Shown piece by piece: positions 48,120 through 59,927 of a DNA stretch of 64,000 bases. Each line of letters opens with the position of its first letter. Position 1 is the stretch's first letter. The DNA comes from Erigeron canadensis. Lineage: Eukaryota > Streptophyta > Magnoliopsida > Asterales > Asteraceae. The translations under genes and the position numbers were made by a program. The stretch covers positions 1,661,513 to 1,725,512 of the forward strand of contig NC_057762.1 of the NCBI RefSeq assembly GCF_010389155.1, read 5' to 3'. The notes below the pieces were generated by a model. It worked only from the letters and a program-made list of their open reading frames with translations, was not told the DNA's origin and ran no database searches.

Positions 48120-48311
48120 GGAAAAAGGGAATATAAGGTTGTCCGACACCTACGCTTAGGTGTGGAACCCCTCAAATGCAAACTTTTTAATATTTTTTGT
48201 TTAATGATTAAATGTTTGGCCCCATGATATTTATGGATTAAAAAAAACAATATGTGAGTGTTCATCCACACCTAAGCTTAGGTACCTAACGACCTTATAT
48301 TCTTATCCCCC
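48120..48311. mobile_element. Mutator-type MITE, family M2 copy 3
   Basis: Ends GGAAAAAGGGAATATAAGGT and (reversed) GGGGATAAGAATATAAGGTC. 192 bp. It stands only 26 bases from copy 2, separated by an (AT)n run; the run continues beyond its right end. Confidence 0.7.
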
Positions 48312-49144
48312 ATATATATATATATACACATTTAATAAATATGCCTAAAAATAGACCTACTTTATACATTAAATGACACATGTTTTCCACTAATTCTTTT
48401 TCATTATCTCTACTTTTGATCTTGTCACATGGCTTGATCTATCTTTTAGGTCTATCTTTTGACATACAAATTAATTAAACACATTAATCATTTCCCGGTT
48501 ATTATATATAGCTAATGAACATTCAATATATATGTGATGTGCGGACAAAGCTGGTTCCAAAGTACGTTAGATGCAAGGTTCAGTGTTAGATGAGAAGAAT
48601 TGACTCATATGACTGAATCAAGCAAACACAATGGGGAGATGATCTTTTATAACTCAACAGAGTGAATTATGCTGAATTATGCTACTAATTAAAGACAAAT
48701 ACTCACACACCCACGAAATTAGGCCAATTTAATAATTATTATTTGTTTTTATAAATAAAATATGAGAAACTATCTTTTTCTTACTTTTGAACCACACGAA
48801 TACTTAATATTAAACTTCGAATTTTTGAAGACCCGAATTCTAATGTAAACGCCACCAACCATATTGACCAAATTGATGATGATTTATAATGATTATACAT
48901 TTGCTAACTACTTACTATTAGCTTTATAAAATACTCCATACAGTACTATTAGCTTTATAGAATACTCCATACAGTAGAATTGCCATTCAGTTATAAACTT
49001 ATAATTTGTAATCGTAACGATCGTGTTATATATCCATCTATATATGTACATATATAAATTTTATTACATGCTTGTTTTGCATATTATTTCTTTTTTTATG
49101 AACTGTTAATGTAATTTGGATCACTGATAGAACATTGTGGTATC
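48312..49144. other. intergenic with a small tandem repeat
   Basis: A 30-base unit (TATTAGCTTTATAAAATACTCCATACAG, written with its gap) is duplicated at about 48915-48975. Otherwise AT-rich; no gene. Confidence 0.45.
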
Positions 49145-49519
49145 TAGGGGCGGAACTACACTAAGCGGGGGTAGCCCTGGTTACAGGTCCGTTCAACTCA
49201 TGTAATGTAGAATTTTTCAAAATATGTTGATTTTTCTATTGGTGTTATGGTTCAACGAATATTGGGATACTGGTCAATGTGGATTCAAAGTTTTGAAATA
49301 TTATTATAGCAACAAGCTTATAAAGATTTTAGTAATTAAATGGGAAATAAACTAACAAAAGTACAATGCTAAAACTGTTATAAAATGTTAAAAATATCAT
49401 AAATAATTCATTAAAAAATGCTTAAAAATTGCAAGAATCTAATAATTAGTGTTACTATGCATGAATATAAGGCTAGTGTCAAAAATTTTGTGCCACGTGG
49501 AATCCGGGTTCCGCCACTG
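49145..49519. mobile_element. hAT-like MITE (TAGGGGCGGAAC type)
   Basis: Ends TAGGGGCGGAAC and (reversed) CAGTGGCGGAAC. The 8-base flanks GTGGTATC (49137-49144) and GTGATATC (49520-49527) match at 7 of 8. 375 bp, no ORF. A common plant hAT-like MITE form. Confidence 0.75.
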
Positions 49520-50489
49520 GTGATATCATCGTCTTACTAACGGTATCACCAGGTCATTTTTCAACAAGGATATCCAACGTGAAAAATATCATGTTAGACC
49601 TCAACCCATGACGACCTCATTTTTGAAGTCATTTGATGTCTCGCTTTAACCACTTAAACTAAAGGACCATTGATTCATTGGTATTTTACATAACTTCTTA
49701 AAAACTCGAGATCTAAATGTATATGTGCGTGTAGGCTTGGTTGGTGAAATTTGTGACCATTGAAAGTAAGAAAAAGGTTTAAAAAAGATAAGGGTAAAAG
49801 TGGGACAAACGTATAGAATGAGAAAAGGTATCGCAATTGCATTATACGCAAAGGGTTATTAGTTATACTTTTGGTCACGTGATCCAAGTCATTGGAACTT
49901 CACTTTGTTCTTTTTTTCATCATAGTTTGCACTGTTACCGCGTATTGATTTATTGAGGTAGTGTATAATTTTTCAATTTTAAGCATATGAAATATGAAAT
50001 ATATATATTAATAAAAGAATAAAAAGAAGAAATATTTCTTATGCGTACATAACTTATTGTCATTCTTCATGTGTGCAAGAATTTCGTTGCTTTACATATA
50101 TAGTTTTGAGAGTTTGTAAAGTTTGTCTATCATGCATTGTCCTATGTTTTTTACTTTAAAAAGTTATTCGAAACTTCCTAAAAAAATTTGTTCCAGGTTT
50201 ATCAAGGGATTTAAGTAATGATTTAATGATAAAAATGTTGCAGCTCAACTTTGAGAGTTGATAGCCGAATCTCTTAAATATCTTCTTAAATAAATATTAT
50301 TACGAGTATACTATCTACTTGGACTTGCCTATTAAAACAGTTGCAAATAGATTGGTTGAAGGGCTGGGCCGCTGGGGTAATACTTAAGTTGGGTTAAGAT
50401 CGACTGGCCCATACTTAAGTTGCATATATAAGTTGTGCTCCACTTTGCTAAAGATTCGATCAGTTATTAGTTTATTACACCATTGCCTA
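49520..50489. other. AT-rich intergenic
   Basis: No supported gene. The minus ORF 49675-49887 lacks any family feature. A GC-richer patch at 50350-50410 (GGGCTGGGCC) may be repeat-derived. Confidence 0.4.
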
Positions 50490-51351
50490 TCTCCCAATAA
50501 ACTAAAACAGGAGTGAGATATCTTTTGATCGACACGTGGCATGTTTCTTAATCGACACGTGTCAATTTAAATCTTTAATTATATATTTTTTAGATTTTAG
50601 ATTCCATATACAACTAAAACTTCTAATTATTTAATTGATATATTGATATAGATTCCTAATAAAATTATGACTCTTATATTAAAAATTATATTTGTTCATT
50701 ATTACGGTAAATATAGATTTCCATCACCAATCTTATTTTTTGACAATAAATTTAATAATTTAATATATTTCTTATTAAACTAAAATATGATTGAGATAAT
50801 CTTAAAATGACACGTGGCGCAATCCTTGATGATACTTGTCCTTTTAATTAACTTATTTATATTAAATTAGTTTTTTTAATAGTATATACATTCAATTTCC
50901 TTATTAGACTTAGAATTAAACTCTAACTCTTGACATATAGATACAAAACACATTATAACCATATTTGATTTATCGTTTTCTCATTAATAAAATTGTCTTT
51001 CTTTCTTTCTTAATTTTTCATCTTCAATCAATTATATTACTTATAATAAGTTATTAGCATAAATACTTCAAAAGATGAAGTTTACGATCCGAAATTACAA
51101 AACTATTTGTCGTCATCCACTATATTAGAAGTTCCGATTTTTATGTGATTGTAAAAATTTAATGTAAATCCAAAACTTTAACTAAACATATATTATATTT
51201 ATCAATACTGTTTATTATAACTTAGTTTCGATCATCGGTTTATTTTAACCACACTTTATTTCGTACTCACGAATCATGTATGAGGCATATTCATATTTCT
51301 TGATGATACAATCCATATAACTACCGTACATCGTATGGGTATTAGGACTAG
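50490..51351 (+). mobile_element. non-autonomous Helitron, family A copy 3
   Basis: Starts TCTCCCAATAAACTAAAACA. Ends CCGTAC-ATC-GTATGG hairpin, then GTATTAGGA, then CTAG|T at 51351. A second head-like segment (TTATTAAACTAAAATATGAT, with the ACACGTGGCGCAA phrase) lies inside at about 50773, suggesting a nested or tandem relative. 862 bp. Confidence 0.7.
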
Positions 51352-51639
51352 TCTTTTCATATATAAGGTGTCTTGATCGCAAATATAAAGGGTATATATG
51401 TTGGTTTAGTTTATAAATTTTTCGATGAGTGTATTATTCAAGAATGTTATTACATATAAATTCTTTCAAAATCTTTTCATGTTAACTCCTGATGTATATG
51501 AAAAATATTTCCGTTAGAAGTCGAGAGTAAAGTCTAGTATAATATAAAAAGGATGTATACAGTCAAGATAAACATAGTACTTGCTAAGTGGCTATGTAAA
51601 AGAAAGGAGCGGCTCATTGTCGTCTTTTATGGTGAGGTT

Positions 51640-51780
51640 AAAAACTTAAAATGTACCATGTTCTACGTAAATGATAGGAAAGGACCTCTGACTTTTGCAT
51701 GGAATGATGATCGAACCTTTGATCTCTATCTCCAAAGGCTTTACCACTTATTCAAAACACGCTTTTGCTAAGTTGTTATG
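51640..51780 (-). mobile_element. tRNA-derived SINE
   Basis: Minus strand: A-box-like AGTGGTAAAGCCTTTGGAG, then 12 bases, then B-box AGGTTCGATCATC, then a body CATGCAAAAGTCAGAGGTCC. The plus-strand ORF 51553-51771 overlaps it and is a by-product. Confidence 0.55.
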
Positions 51781-52659
51781 TGATTTATCTTTATTATGTT
51801 GGTCGTGAAATTGAATAATTGATAGGTAGACTGATAATGGGTTAGATTCCCAAATTTAATTTAAGGTATTTACAACATTATGCCATTAGCCCGTTATCCG
51901 ATTTTCATCCGTTGGCCTGTTCAGGAACAACTAATGGGCATATATGTTTTTTGGGCAGCCCATGCTTCTAATGTGCACTTGGGCTTGACCTATACTACAA
52001 ACTCTTAGAAAGTTAAGAAGGTGTTTTCCAAAATAAGTAACAGATTTGAGTATGTAACTATATATCGAATAAATTAGATATTCATAACTTCCAACTTCTC
52101 AGAGATTCGAATAAATATTAAGATAGATAAGTTATTGATAATAACGGACAAGGAAAGATGATAAAAAGGGGCCAAACCTAACTTCAATTGTCAATTCTCA
52201 TGATTACTTAAATGAATTATGATTAAAGTGGAGTTAAGATATGTTTTATAACTGATTTGCAAACATTAACATAAAGAGCATCAAATGTAGTTGTTGTCGG
52301 TAAGAACGACCCAAGACGTAAAATCTAACACCACATCATCGTCCCACCTCCGGTTATCATATACTTTGTAGTTTCTAATTCTTAATACATTTCATAAGTA
52401 GGTTTATTGTTAGTTACTTTACCACTCAAAACCAACTCGTTTGACTTGTTAACCCACCAACCCATATATTTATCAGGTTTATTAAAAATGGATTGAGTTT
52501 AACTTCTAAATTGATAGGTTGTGGGTCAAACTTGAAGTTTCTAACCTAGAACTTTTAATGAATCGGGTTAGGTTAATTAAGCCCATGAATTTAATTATTA
52601 ATCCATGAATTTTAATTTATTTTTCCTTTCATTTTCAATATTTAATCATAAGCATGATA
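51781..52659. other. intergenic with GGGTTA-type repeat remnants
   Basis: Patches at 51835-51990 and 52430-52600 contain recurring GGGCC, CCCAT, GGTTAGGTT motifs like the dispersed hAT-like repeats. No gene. Confidence 0.35.
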
Positions 52660-53117
52660 TGTTGGAAAAATGATGATTCGTATTATAAATATAATGAAAA
52701 CATGATTAAGATTAATAACCTGAAGATCCTATGGAACCTGTTAGTTGATTCAGCATTCTTGCCATTGAGATTGGTTCCCAAATTAAGGTGATTATAGATT
52801 AGATGGGGAAGAAGATTAGAGAGAAAACACACACACAATTAAGGGGGGGGCGTGATTAGTGATTCATTAGTCACTAATGATGATTAATTATGTCATATTT
52901 ATATATATAACATTTACACTTAGCCCCCTTGGTGATTTATGTCATGTGCATTATAAACCTCTTTTATTCTAATCACCTAATGGGAAACCCTATATTATGT
53001 CATTAATGGTAAATACGCCCATCGTATATTTACCGACATAAGGATTTCAATTATTCGTCAATTATCATATCGGACTGATATATGATCGGTGAAGGTCACA
53101 ACTACGTGAGTCCAACA
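52660..53117 (-). repeat. complete LTR, minus orientation
   Basis: 458 bp, TGTTGGA...TCCAACA at its two ends. Minus-strand order: a 139-base U3-like part with a TATA-like ATAATATAG at about 52997, an AATAAAA signal a few bases after the arm boundary (52978), then the rest. Directly upstream on the minus strand is AAGTGGGAGAA, a typical copia polypurine tract, which fixes the orientation. Confidence 0.75.
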
Positions 53118-53704
53118 TTCTCCCACTTGACCAAGCGATCATTTATCTATGAGTATCACAGTTAATCCGGCCGGGATAATACTCATTTTGTTTTAAACCG
53201 AAATCATAGCCAATAAGTACAGTCGTAGAAAAGAACATCAACTCAGGACCCCCACTAGTCAAACTATGACTCAAATTTAAAACTAAATTAGCAATGATCA
53301 ATTGACTAAGACAAACTTTGTTACAGTAATGTCCATACATCATTATGCTGAATGTAAATAATAGACAAACAAAATCTGAATACAGAGGTGATTAGAATTA
53401 AAGAGGTTTATAATGCACATGACATAAAACACCAAGGGGGCTAAGTGTAAATGTTATATATATAAATATAACATAATTAATCATCATTAGTGACTAATGA
53501 ATCACTAATCACGCCCCCCCCTTAATTGTGTGTGTGTTTTCTCTCTAATCTTTTTCCCCATCTAATCTATAATCACCTTAATTTGGGAACCAATCTCAAT
53601 GACAAGAATGCTGAATCAACTAACAGGTTCCACAGGATCTTCAGGTTAGTAATTTTAATCATGTTTTCATTATATTTATAATACGAATCATCATTTTTCC
53701 AACA
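52660..53704 (-). mobile_element. retrotransposon insertion with inverted LTR ends
   Basis: A 1045-bp insertion with a perfect 5-bp TSD TGATA (52655-52659 and 53705-53709). Outer ends TGTTGGAAAAATGATG and its exact complement. The left part is a whole LTR on the minus strand (52660-53117). Next come a polypurine tract and 268 bases of internal 3' sequence. The right part (53386-53704) is an inverted copy of the last 319 bases of the same LTR, about 97% identical to 52660-52978. Both outer termini are therefore the U5 end, unlike a normal element with U3 at one side. No coding capacity and no second direct LTR. Confidence 0.85.
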
Positions 53705-53709
53705 TGATA

Positions 53710-54189
53710 ATTTTTTGTAAACAATTAACTATCTTACTAGTATTACATATTGACCAGGCAGATAAGAAAACTTGTCCACTTCAATGAAGACAAAAGATGA
53801 AAATAATAAATAATATTCACAACCTTATATTAATTAATGTTATAATATACGTTTTTAGTTATAGATTGTTGTAGCAAACGAGAATATGGTTGACCTAATC
53901 TTATATTAACATATCTTAGTTATTTCATTTGTTAAATCAATGTATTTTGTATATTACCTGGTATACTATACTAGTCCTACTATATATAGTACAAAAAATT
54001 TGTTATTCAAATTTACTATAATGAGTACGTGCATCATACATACACTAATAACCTCGGAATATAATTAATCTAATAAAGTTATAGAATTTTTTAATAAGAG
54101 TGATTAACTTTCCATCAGAAGGACAAAATTTGCTTAGAAAATGTAAAATACTCAACCTTCTTATAAAGGTTGGTTTGATGGTTACCTTT
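53710..54189. other. AT-rich intergenic
   Basis: Nothing recognised. Confidence 0.4.
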
Positions 54190-54299
54190 TTAATTGCGTA
54201 GAAAAAAGTGTGTAAAATAAAGTGAGGATGTAGTTTTTAATATTTAAGCACAAAATTGCGTAGAATAAAATGTATAGAATTAACTAATTTGTTGTAGTG
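54190..54299 (-). mobile_element. CACTA-type transposon end fragment
   Basis: The right terminus reads, reversed, CACTACAACAAATTAG. Upstream, TTGCGTAGAA(T/A)AAA occurs twice as a subterminal repeat (about 54194 and 54255). No partner end seen. Confidence 0.5.
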
Positions 54300-57200
54300 G
54301 TAATACATAAAAATAGTATTTAAGAAATGAATTTATAAACATTGTGGTTGGGTCGTGTTCACTCTTCACCACCATGTGGCTCCGGCATTTAGCATAATTA
54401 ATTGAATGTCATACGTTTATTATATGTTAATTAAATTATGTTTATATCTTTGAACTCGAATAGGAAACTCCTTTAAGTTGTCTTGGGAACTAGTGGTATG
54501 TAATGATAATCCATCAATCAATACATTTTGATCGATGGTTTTGTAATTAACCTCCTAGTAATTATTTTATTAATATTTGTAAAGTATGTATGGATTTTGA
54601 TTGTATTGCCTTTCTGAATTGAAATAAAATACAGTAACTTGGAGGTATATATATTGTTAAATGGTAAAGGTCGAGACTCTTGCCATAAGTCTAATGGGCT
54701 TTGACACACTATGAACGATGAAAAGGAAATTAATTGGCATATAACGGCCATACTGAAGTTAATTAACCTAGTACATACAAAAGAACTAAAAAAGCGCAAT
54801 GTTTATATCCATGGCTCAATGTCAACTCTTTCACTTATATGGATGAGCAATGATCATCGTGTTTCATCCCACTTGGAGCTACAAGATCCAAGTTGAGCCA
54901 CACTATATATGTGTATTAAACGATCATAGTGTGGGGCTAATTATAACTTAAAAGTGGAGCCACGTACACCATTTAAGCCGATTTTAATCACGTACAAGGG
55001 TACTTCAACGATCATGATACATACTTTTCAAAAAAAAAAAAAAAAAAATTGATAATCTTTTTATTGTCATGATTATATTATTATATATAAAGTGTAATTC
55101 ATCGGTTATTTATCAAATATCATTTTAAGACTTTACTAGATGCTTTAATGATCATATTATTAAAAACGATGAGAGTTATATTTTGTACAGTTTCGATTGA
55201 TTGGTGAAAAACTTTCTCTTTTAACAATTATTACCTCAACATTTACCGATAGCTTTTGGTTTTCTTTTTATATAAATGAAAACTGAAAAGTTGTCAACAG
55301 AACTATAATGATGGCGGTGTCACATTTGTTAATGTAAAAAATAATCATTTCCAAAAATGCTTTACTTTCAATGGATTCAGTACTCAAGATTCGATCAACC
55401 GAATCGTGTATTTCGTCAATGGGGCATACTATTGAAACCAAATAATTTAGCTATTAACATCATATCTCAAAAGGAGCGAAATTCGTCCTTTCTGACTAAA
55501 ATTTTTTGCCCCTTCTTCTTATAAGTCAACGGCCGGTCAACAACATTAATGAGAGTTGATGTTTTGACTTTGAGTTGAAGAGGCAAAATTCCTCCCTTTT
55601 AAGGTTTGTCCCTTTTGACTTTTCATTTTTACAATCATTCATTGATACCATGCATTTCACCCTCTTAATATTTCTTTTACTTTTCAAATTTTTTGAAAAT
55701 AATATTTGATATGTGTGGCAGTATCTTGAGGATTCAAGTATCTTTTAATGGATACGTTACGTAATATATAAGTAACGTGTGTTCTTTTAGTCTATATTAA
55801 TAATTAAATTCCATTTTATAGATAATTAGCTAATTAATCCAGGTTTAATCTGGGTATTTAATTAAAATTTTAAAACAAAAAATATTAAAAAATGTATGTA
55901 GTACATTTTATATTGTCTTGATACATTTTAACTTGATATAATGATAATATTAATTAAAATAATAATAAATTATAAAATAAAAGTATTTATTGTATTAAAA
56001 AAATGCTAAAAATGGTGACGTTGCAATTTTTACAATATTTGCTTTTTTTATTATTCTAGGCACCATATACGTATCGGTAATCTTTAAATTTAAAAAAGTT
56101 AAAATGAAAAGATATATATGGCATTATCGTTTTGATCTAATGACTTTAATTAAAATTTATACTTCCTTAAAGGGTTTAAATTTCTCTATTTTGAAAAAAA
56201 GATTTCTCTTTTATATATATTTAGTAAAAGTATGTGGGAAATGATATATTATGAACCCAAAAATTACAGGAACCCTTAAAAACCTTCTTTAAATTAAAAT
56301 TAAAATAGTATGTTAGTAAAATCATTTATCATCATGTAAAGAATTATCAATTATTGAGCTTGGTTTAAAAGGTTGTTAAGGATTACTGTAATTTTTAGAG
56401 TTCCCAACCTAACTTATCACTATATAGTGTTATACATAAAAAAAAATACTAGAAAATTTGCCCTTGCATAGCGTATAGGGGTGTCAATAAGATCAGGTTC
56501 AATAAGGTCGGGTTCAGGTTAACGAGTTGAAAATACCCAACTTCATAATTTTTGGGTCGGAAAACTAACATGAACCTACTAACCAGATAATCCAAAACTA
56601 ACTCACCGACCTAAATTAATCAGGTTAGCAGGTTTGTGGACTGGTTTAGGGTTGATAGGTTAAACGAGTTTGATGGGTTGGTAGATTAACGATTTAACTT
56701 CAGGGCATATAAGTTATGGGTTAGCAGTTTGTTTCATCTCAAAAAGGTCAAATGGGTTGTAGATTTTGGGTTTCATGTTGGATTTAGGTCAAATGGGTTA
56801 GTGGATCCAACTATTACAAAAGATTATATAGATGCAAAGTATCTTCCCTTTTACGCGTCGACTTGTTAACCCCAATGGCAACACAAACTTGACCTTAACA
56901 AAAAGTTGACGGGTTGAGATTGCGTGATCATAACTTGATTTTTGTAAGGTCGGTTTAATGTCAGGTTTCACGTTGAATATTCAGAATAACAACATATATA
57001 TAATAGCTTATAGTAATTTATTTTCGATGGATTCTTATATTTAACTTTATTTTGGGATAAGATAATTTGATGCATATTTGTCAAAACATATGATAAATCT
57101 TTTGTATATATTAAGTATTTAAGTTTATTTTTAAACCTGGTTCGATCACTAAGACGTACATTATGACGATACATATATGATGTTTCTAATGATATGCTCA

Positions 57201-57700
57201 AAGTACATAGTTTTATATCTTTACCATGAACTTCTTGCACCGTCAATTTATTTATTTGAACATCTAGAGCTTAATTATTTTCCAGTTATCTTATGTTTGG
57301 ATTTTTAACGTTTTATGTTACGCATTGCTAATAAAAGTTGGATATCTGCACTTTTGTCAATTTATTTTATCTTTGTATATAAAGTTCAACATGTTTCATG
57401 TACTTTTAACTACATATATGCATGTTGTTTCTAACCCGATCAACGACAATGTATAGATCTAGTTACTTTTATTCGTAAAGAAATCTTTGATTATTTACTA
57501 TATTAATTAGTATATATCTTATAAAAAAAAGAACATCATTAATTTTATCTAGCTAAACATAAATGTGAATTTTGAAATATTTATATATAGATTTATAACA
57601 TCGCTAAATTTATCCAAGGGTTATATTTAATATATTTGAAACTCATCTAAATGTTCTAGCTTAACCAAAAAGTTTTTGAAAATTCATTATTATTTATATT
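54300..57700. other. long intergenic stretch with repeat remnants
   Basis: No supported gene; the ORFs at 54518, 54711 and 56968 lack features. A poly-A run is at about 55029. A partly palindromic block at 55470-55620 starts AAAAGGAGCGAAATTCG; a relative lies at about 58185. Family-A-like Helitron phrases appear near 55745-55800. A GGGTT/AACCC-rich block at 56475-56960, beginning TAGGGGTGTCAATAAG, resembles a hAT-like MITE. Confidence 0.35.
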
Positions 57701-57949
57701 TCTATACTATCTTATAAAAAAAATAGCCCCATGTTAAAAGTTATATAAAGAAAAATGTCTAAAATACCTATTATGATTATATTACACTATTAGTCATTTA
57801 TCGTTTAAAATATCCCCATTAACTATTCGCAACAATTACTTTTACATCAATTATCTACACCACTCAACGCCTCCACCACCAACAGTGTTCCTCTACCACC
57901 ACTACGCCGCCGCCACAATCACTGCCGCATTGCGCGGGTACCTTACTAA
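57701..57949 (+). mobile_element. non-autonomous Helitron, family B copy 5
   Basis: Head TCTATACTATCTTATAAAAA. CCACC/CCGCCGCC core at 57860-57920. The 3' end has stem CCGC-ATTGC-GCGG, then GTACCTTA, then CTAA|T. 249 bp, with both ends preserved. Confidence 0.72.
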
Positions 57950-58539
57950 TATATATTAGTAGAGATTAGATCTAAGTTACATAATTTACATGAAAAATAA
58001 AAATTATAAATTAAGATATTTTAAACATTCTATATTTATGTTTATATAAAAATATTAAAGTATTCATTTTATAATATATATTAGATAAATAAAACAAAGG
58101 TAACAAAAAAAAAAAGAAAAAAGAAGTAGTCACATCGTCTTTTTGGTTTCCTTTTCTCAGTTTCTGGATGTCACGTCAATGTTAGAAGGAGTAAATTTCG
58201 CCCCATTTACCTTCAAAGATTCGCCCCTTCTGAAGGGTGTCAATAGATAAAAAATTGTGTCAATAACATGCCCCTTCGTCAATTTGCTTTCAACTTTAAA
58301 GAGAAAATTGTACAGGACTTTTGCTAAAGTTTTATTTTTCAGTTTTAATTGAGAAAAAAAATGTATCGATGCGAAAGGTAAGTATTGTTTAGCTAGGATA
58401 ACACTACATTATGTCATTATCTTAACTAGGCATGTGTTATCATTGAATGACTTTTCAGAAAATTATCCCTAAGCTTGTCAACCGGAAAAAATTTAAAACT
58501 GACTGGAAAACTTTATATGTATCTATATGTAAATATGCA
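57950..58539. other. AT-rich intergenic
   Basis: Contains a GCCCC-rich patch at 58185-58285 related to 55470-55620. No gene. Confidence 0.35.
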
Positions 58540-59524
58540 TTAGACTTATGTCCGCACAATACGGCGGTAGTGGGGGTAGTGATGACGGAGGTGATGACGG
58601 TGATGGTGGTGGGGCAGCAGTGAGTACGACAGTGGGGGCGGCGATGGTGGTGATTGTAAAAGTAATTGATGTTAATGATAGTAGTAGTTACTTTAACTGT
58701 TGGGGATCTATACTGTAAATTATATTATTAATGGTATTATAGGTTGTTGGTCCACGAATGCACAACTTATGTTATATTTAAATTAAACAAGAAAGTAAAT
58801 AAGAAGATAAATAACAAGAACAATAACAAGTTCAATTGTAATAAATCAATGCAAGGATAATCATATGTATCATTGATTAAATGATGAATACATTGTTGAT
58901 CTTACACACTTGACTTACAAGAATATAAAAGAATAGAGGTAATTGCTAAGTCTAGACACACTAAAAACTTGAACAATTACCAGTGACACACACTTTCAAG
59001 GTAACAAACACACTTGATACAATGCGGCTGTGTTACTTTATATAGAGGAAGAATTAGGGCAACACAACCTTCTTTTGATAGTGATAGATGGTGGTTGTCG
59101 ACGTTCCATTGGCTCCTTGTACTTCCAAGCAAGAGCCTTTGTCTTCTTTACCAAAATGGGTATGAGAGAGAAGACCCAAGTTTTGGTCACAACATGTACC
59201 TTTTCCAAGTAAAGTATGTTACAGTTGGAAGAACCACCATGTAACTCTTGTCTTCATATGGTTTGAATACTTCCCGCCATGACAAACATTTGGTCAGCAT
59301 GCATCCCGCTGAAGAGAGTCACTGGACTCGCTGAAGACTTGCTGACTATACATGTCAGCAAGTAAGTCTAATCAGCGAATCCAAGACTCAACATAGGTAT
59401 ATTAGATTGAATTGTTTAAATTAGTGAATAAAGCAGAATAGTATTTTTGCTTTTTCAAAGACAGAAAGTTTAAGGGAAAAAAAAAAAGAATGGTTTGTTT
59501 TATTAGATAGTATAAAAGTATAGA
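58540..59524 (-). mobile_element. Helitron, family B copy 6, split by a solo LTR
   Basis: Minus strand: head TCTATACTTTTATACTATCT at 59524, 3' end GTGCGGACATAAGT then CTAA|T at 58540. GGTGGT/GGCGG core at 58562-58655. Removing the LTR 58745-59393 plus one TSD gives a sequence collinear with copy 4 (45315-45645). Confidence 0.7.
58745..59393 (+). mobile_element. solo LTR (649 bp)
   Basis: Starts TGTTGGTCCACG and ends ACTCAACA (TGTTG/CAACA inverted ends). Perfect 5-bp TSD TAGGT at 58740-58744 and 59394-59398. A TATA-like TTTATATAG is at about 59035. No internal region, so it is the product of recombination between two LTRs. The small ORFs inside are by-products. The copia/gypsy class cannot be decided from the LTR alone. 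Confidence 0.85.
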
Positions 59525-59667
59525 TATATATAATATATTTGAATTGAAAGATAATATTAGTAAATGCATGAAAGTTTTTTTAATATATATATTGACTTCC
59601 TAAACAACAATTAACTATCTAAGATTTTATTTTGAATTGATTTAATTTAGTTTGTAAATAACTACTA

Positions 59668-59875
59668 GGTAATAGCCCAATGGCCACTAGCTGCCACCTT
59701 TCAGGTGGAACCTGGGTTCGAGTCTTGCAAAAGGAAAACGTGAGATAATCAGGGGATTATTAAGTGATTGAGATTCACCTGGACAATAGTGTGACTAGGG
59801 GATTAGTGGGTACCAAATGGTACATGGGATCAGGGTCCCATCCAGTTACCTTTTTTCTTTGTAAAAGTAAAAATA
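59668..59875 (+). mobile_element. tRNA-derived SINE (Au-like)
   Basis: A-box TAGCCCAATGGCCACTAG, B-box GGGTTCGAGTCTTGC about 35 bases later, then a body ending TTTTTTCTTTGTAAAAG, similar to the TTCTTTG-type tail of plant Au SINEs. About 200 bp. Confidence 0.65.
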
Positions 59876-59927
59876 AAATTTTACAATTTCAACATGTGAA
59901 CTAAATAATCAAATATTTTATATAACA

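Noticed and set aside
48021..48271. Complementary ORFs on both strands
   Set aside because: They are translations of two MITEs and the AT run between them.
53143..53343. 66-codon minus-strand protein within the inverted-LTR insertion
   Set aside because: It falls in the internal 3' non-coding part between the LTR and the inverted arm and has no pol motif.
59014..59244. Genes of 60-76 codons
   Set aside because: Both frames lie inside the solo LTR and overlap each other.
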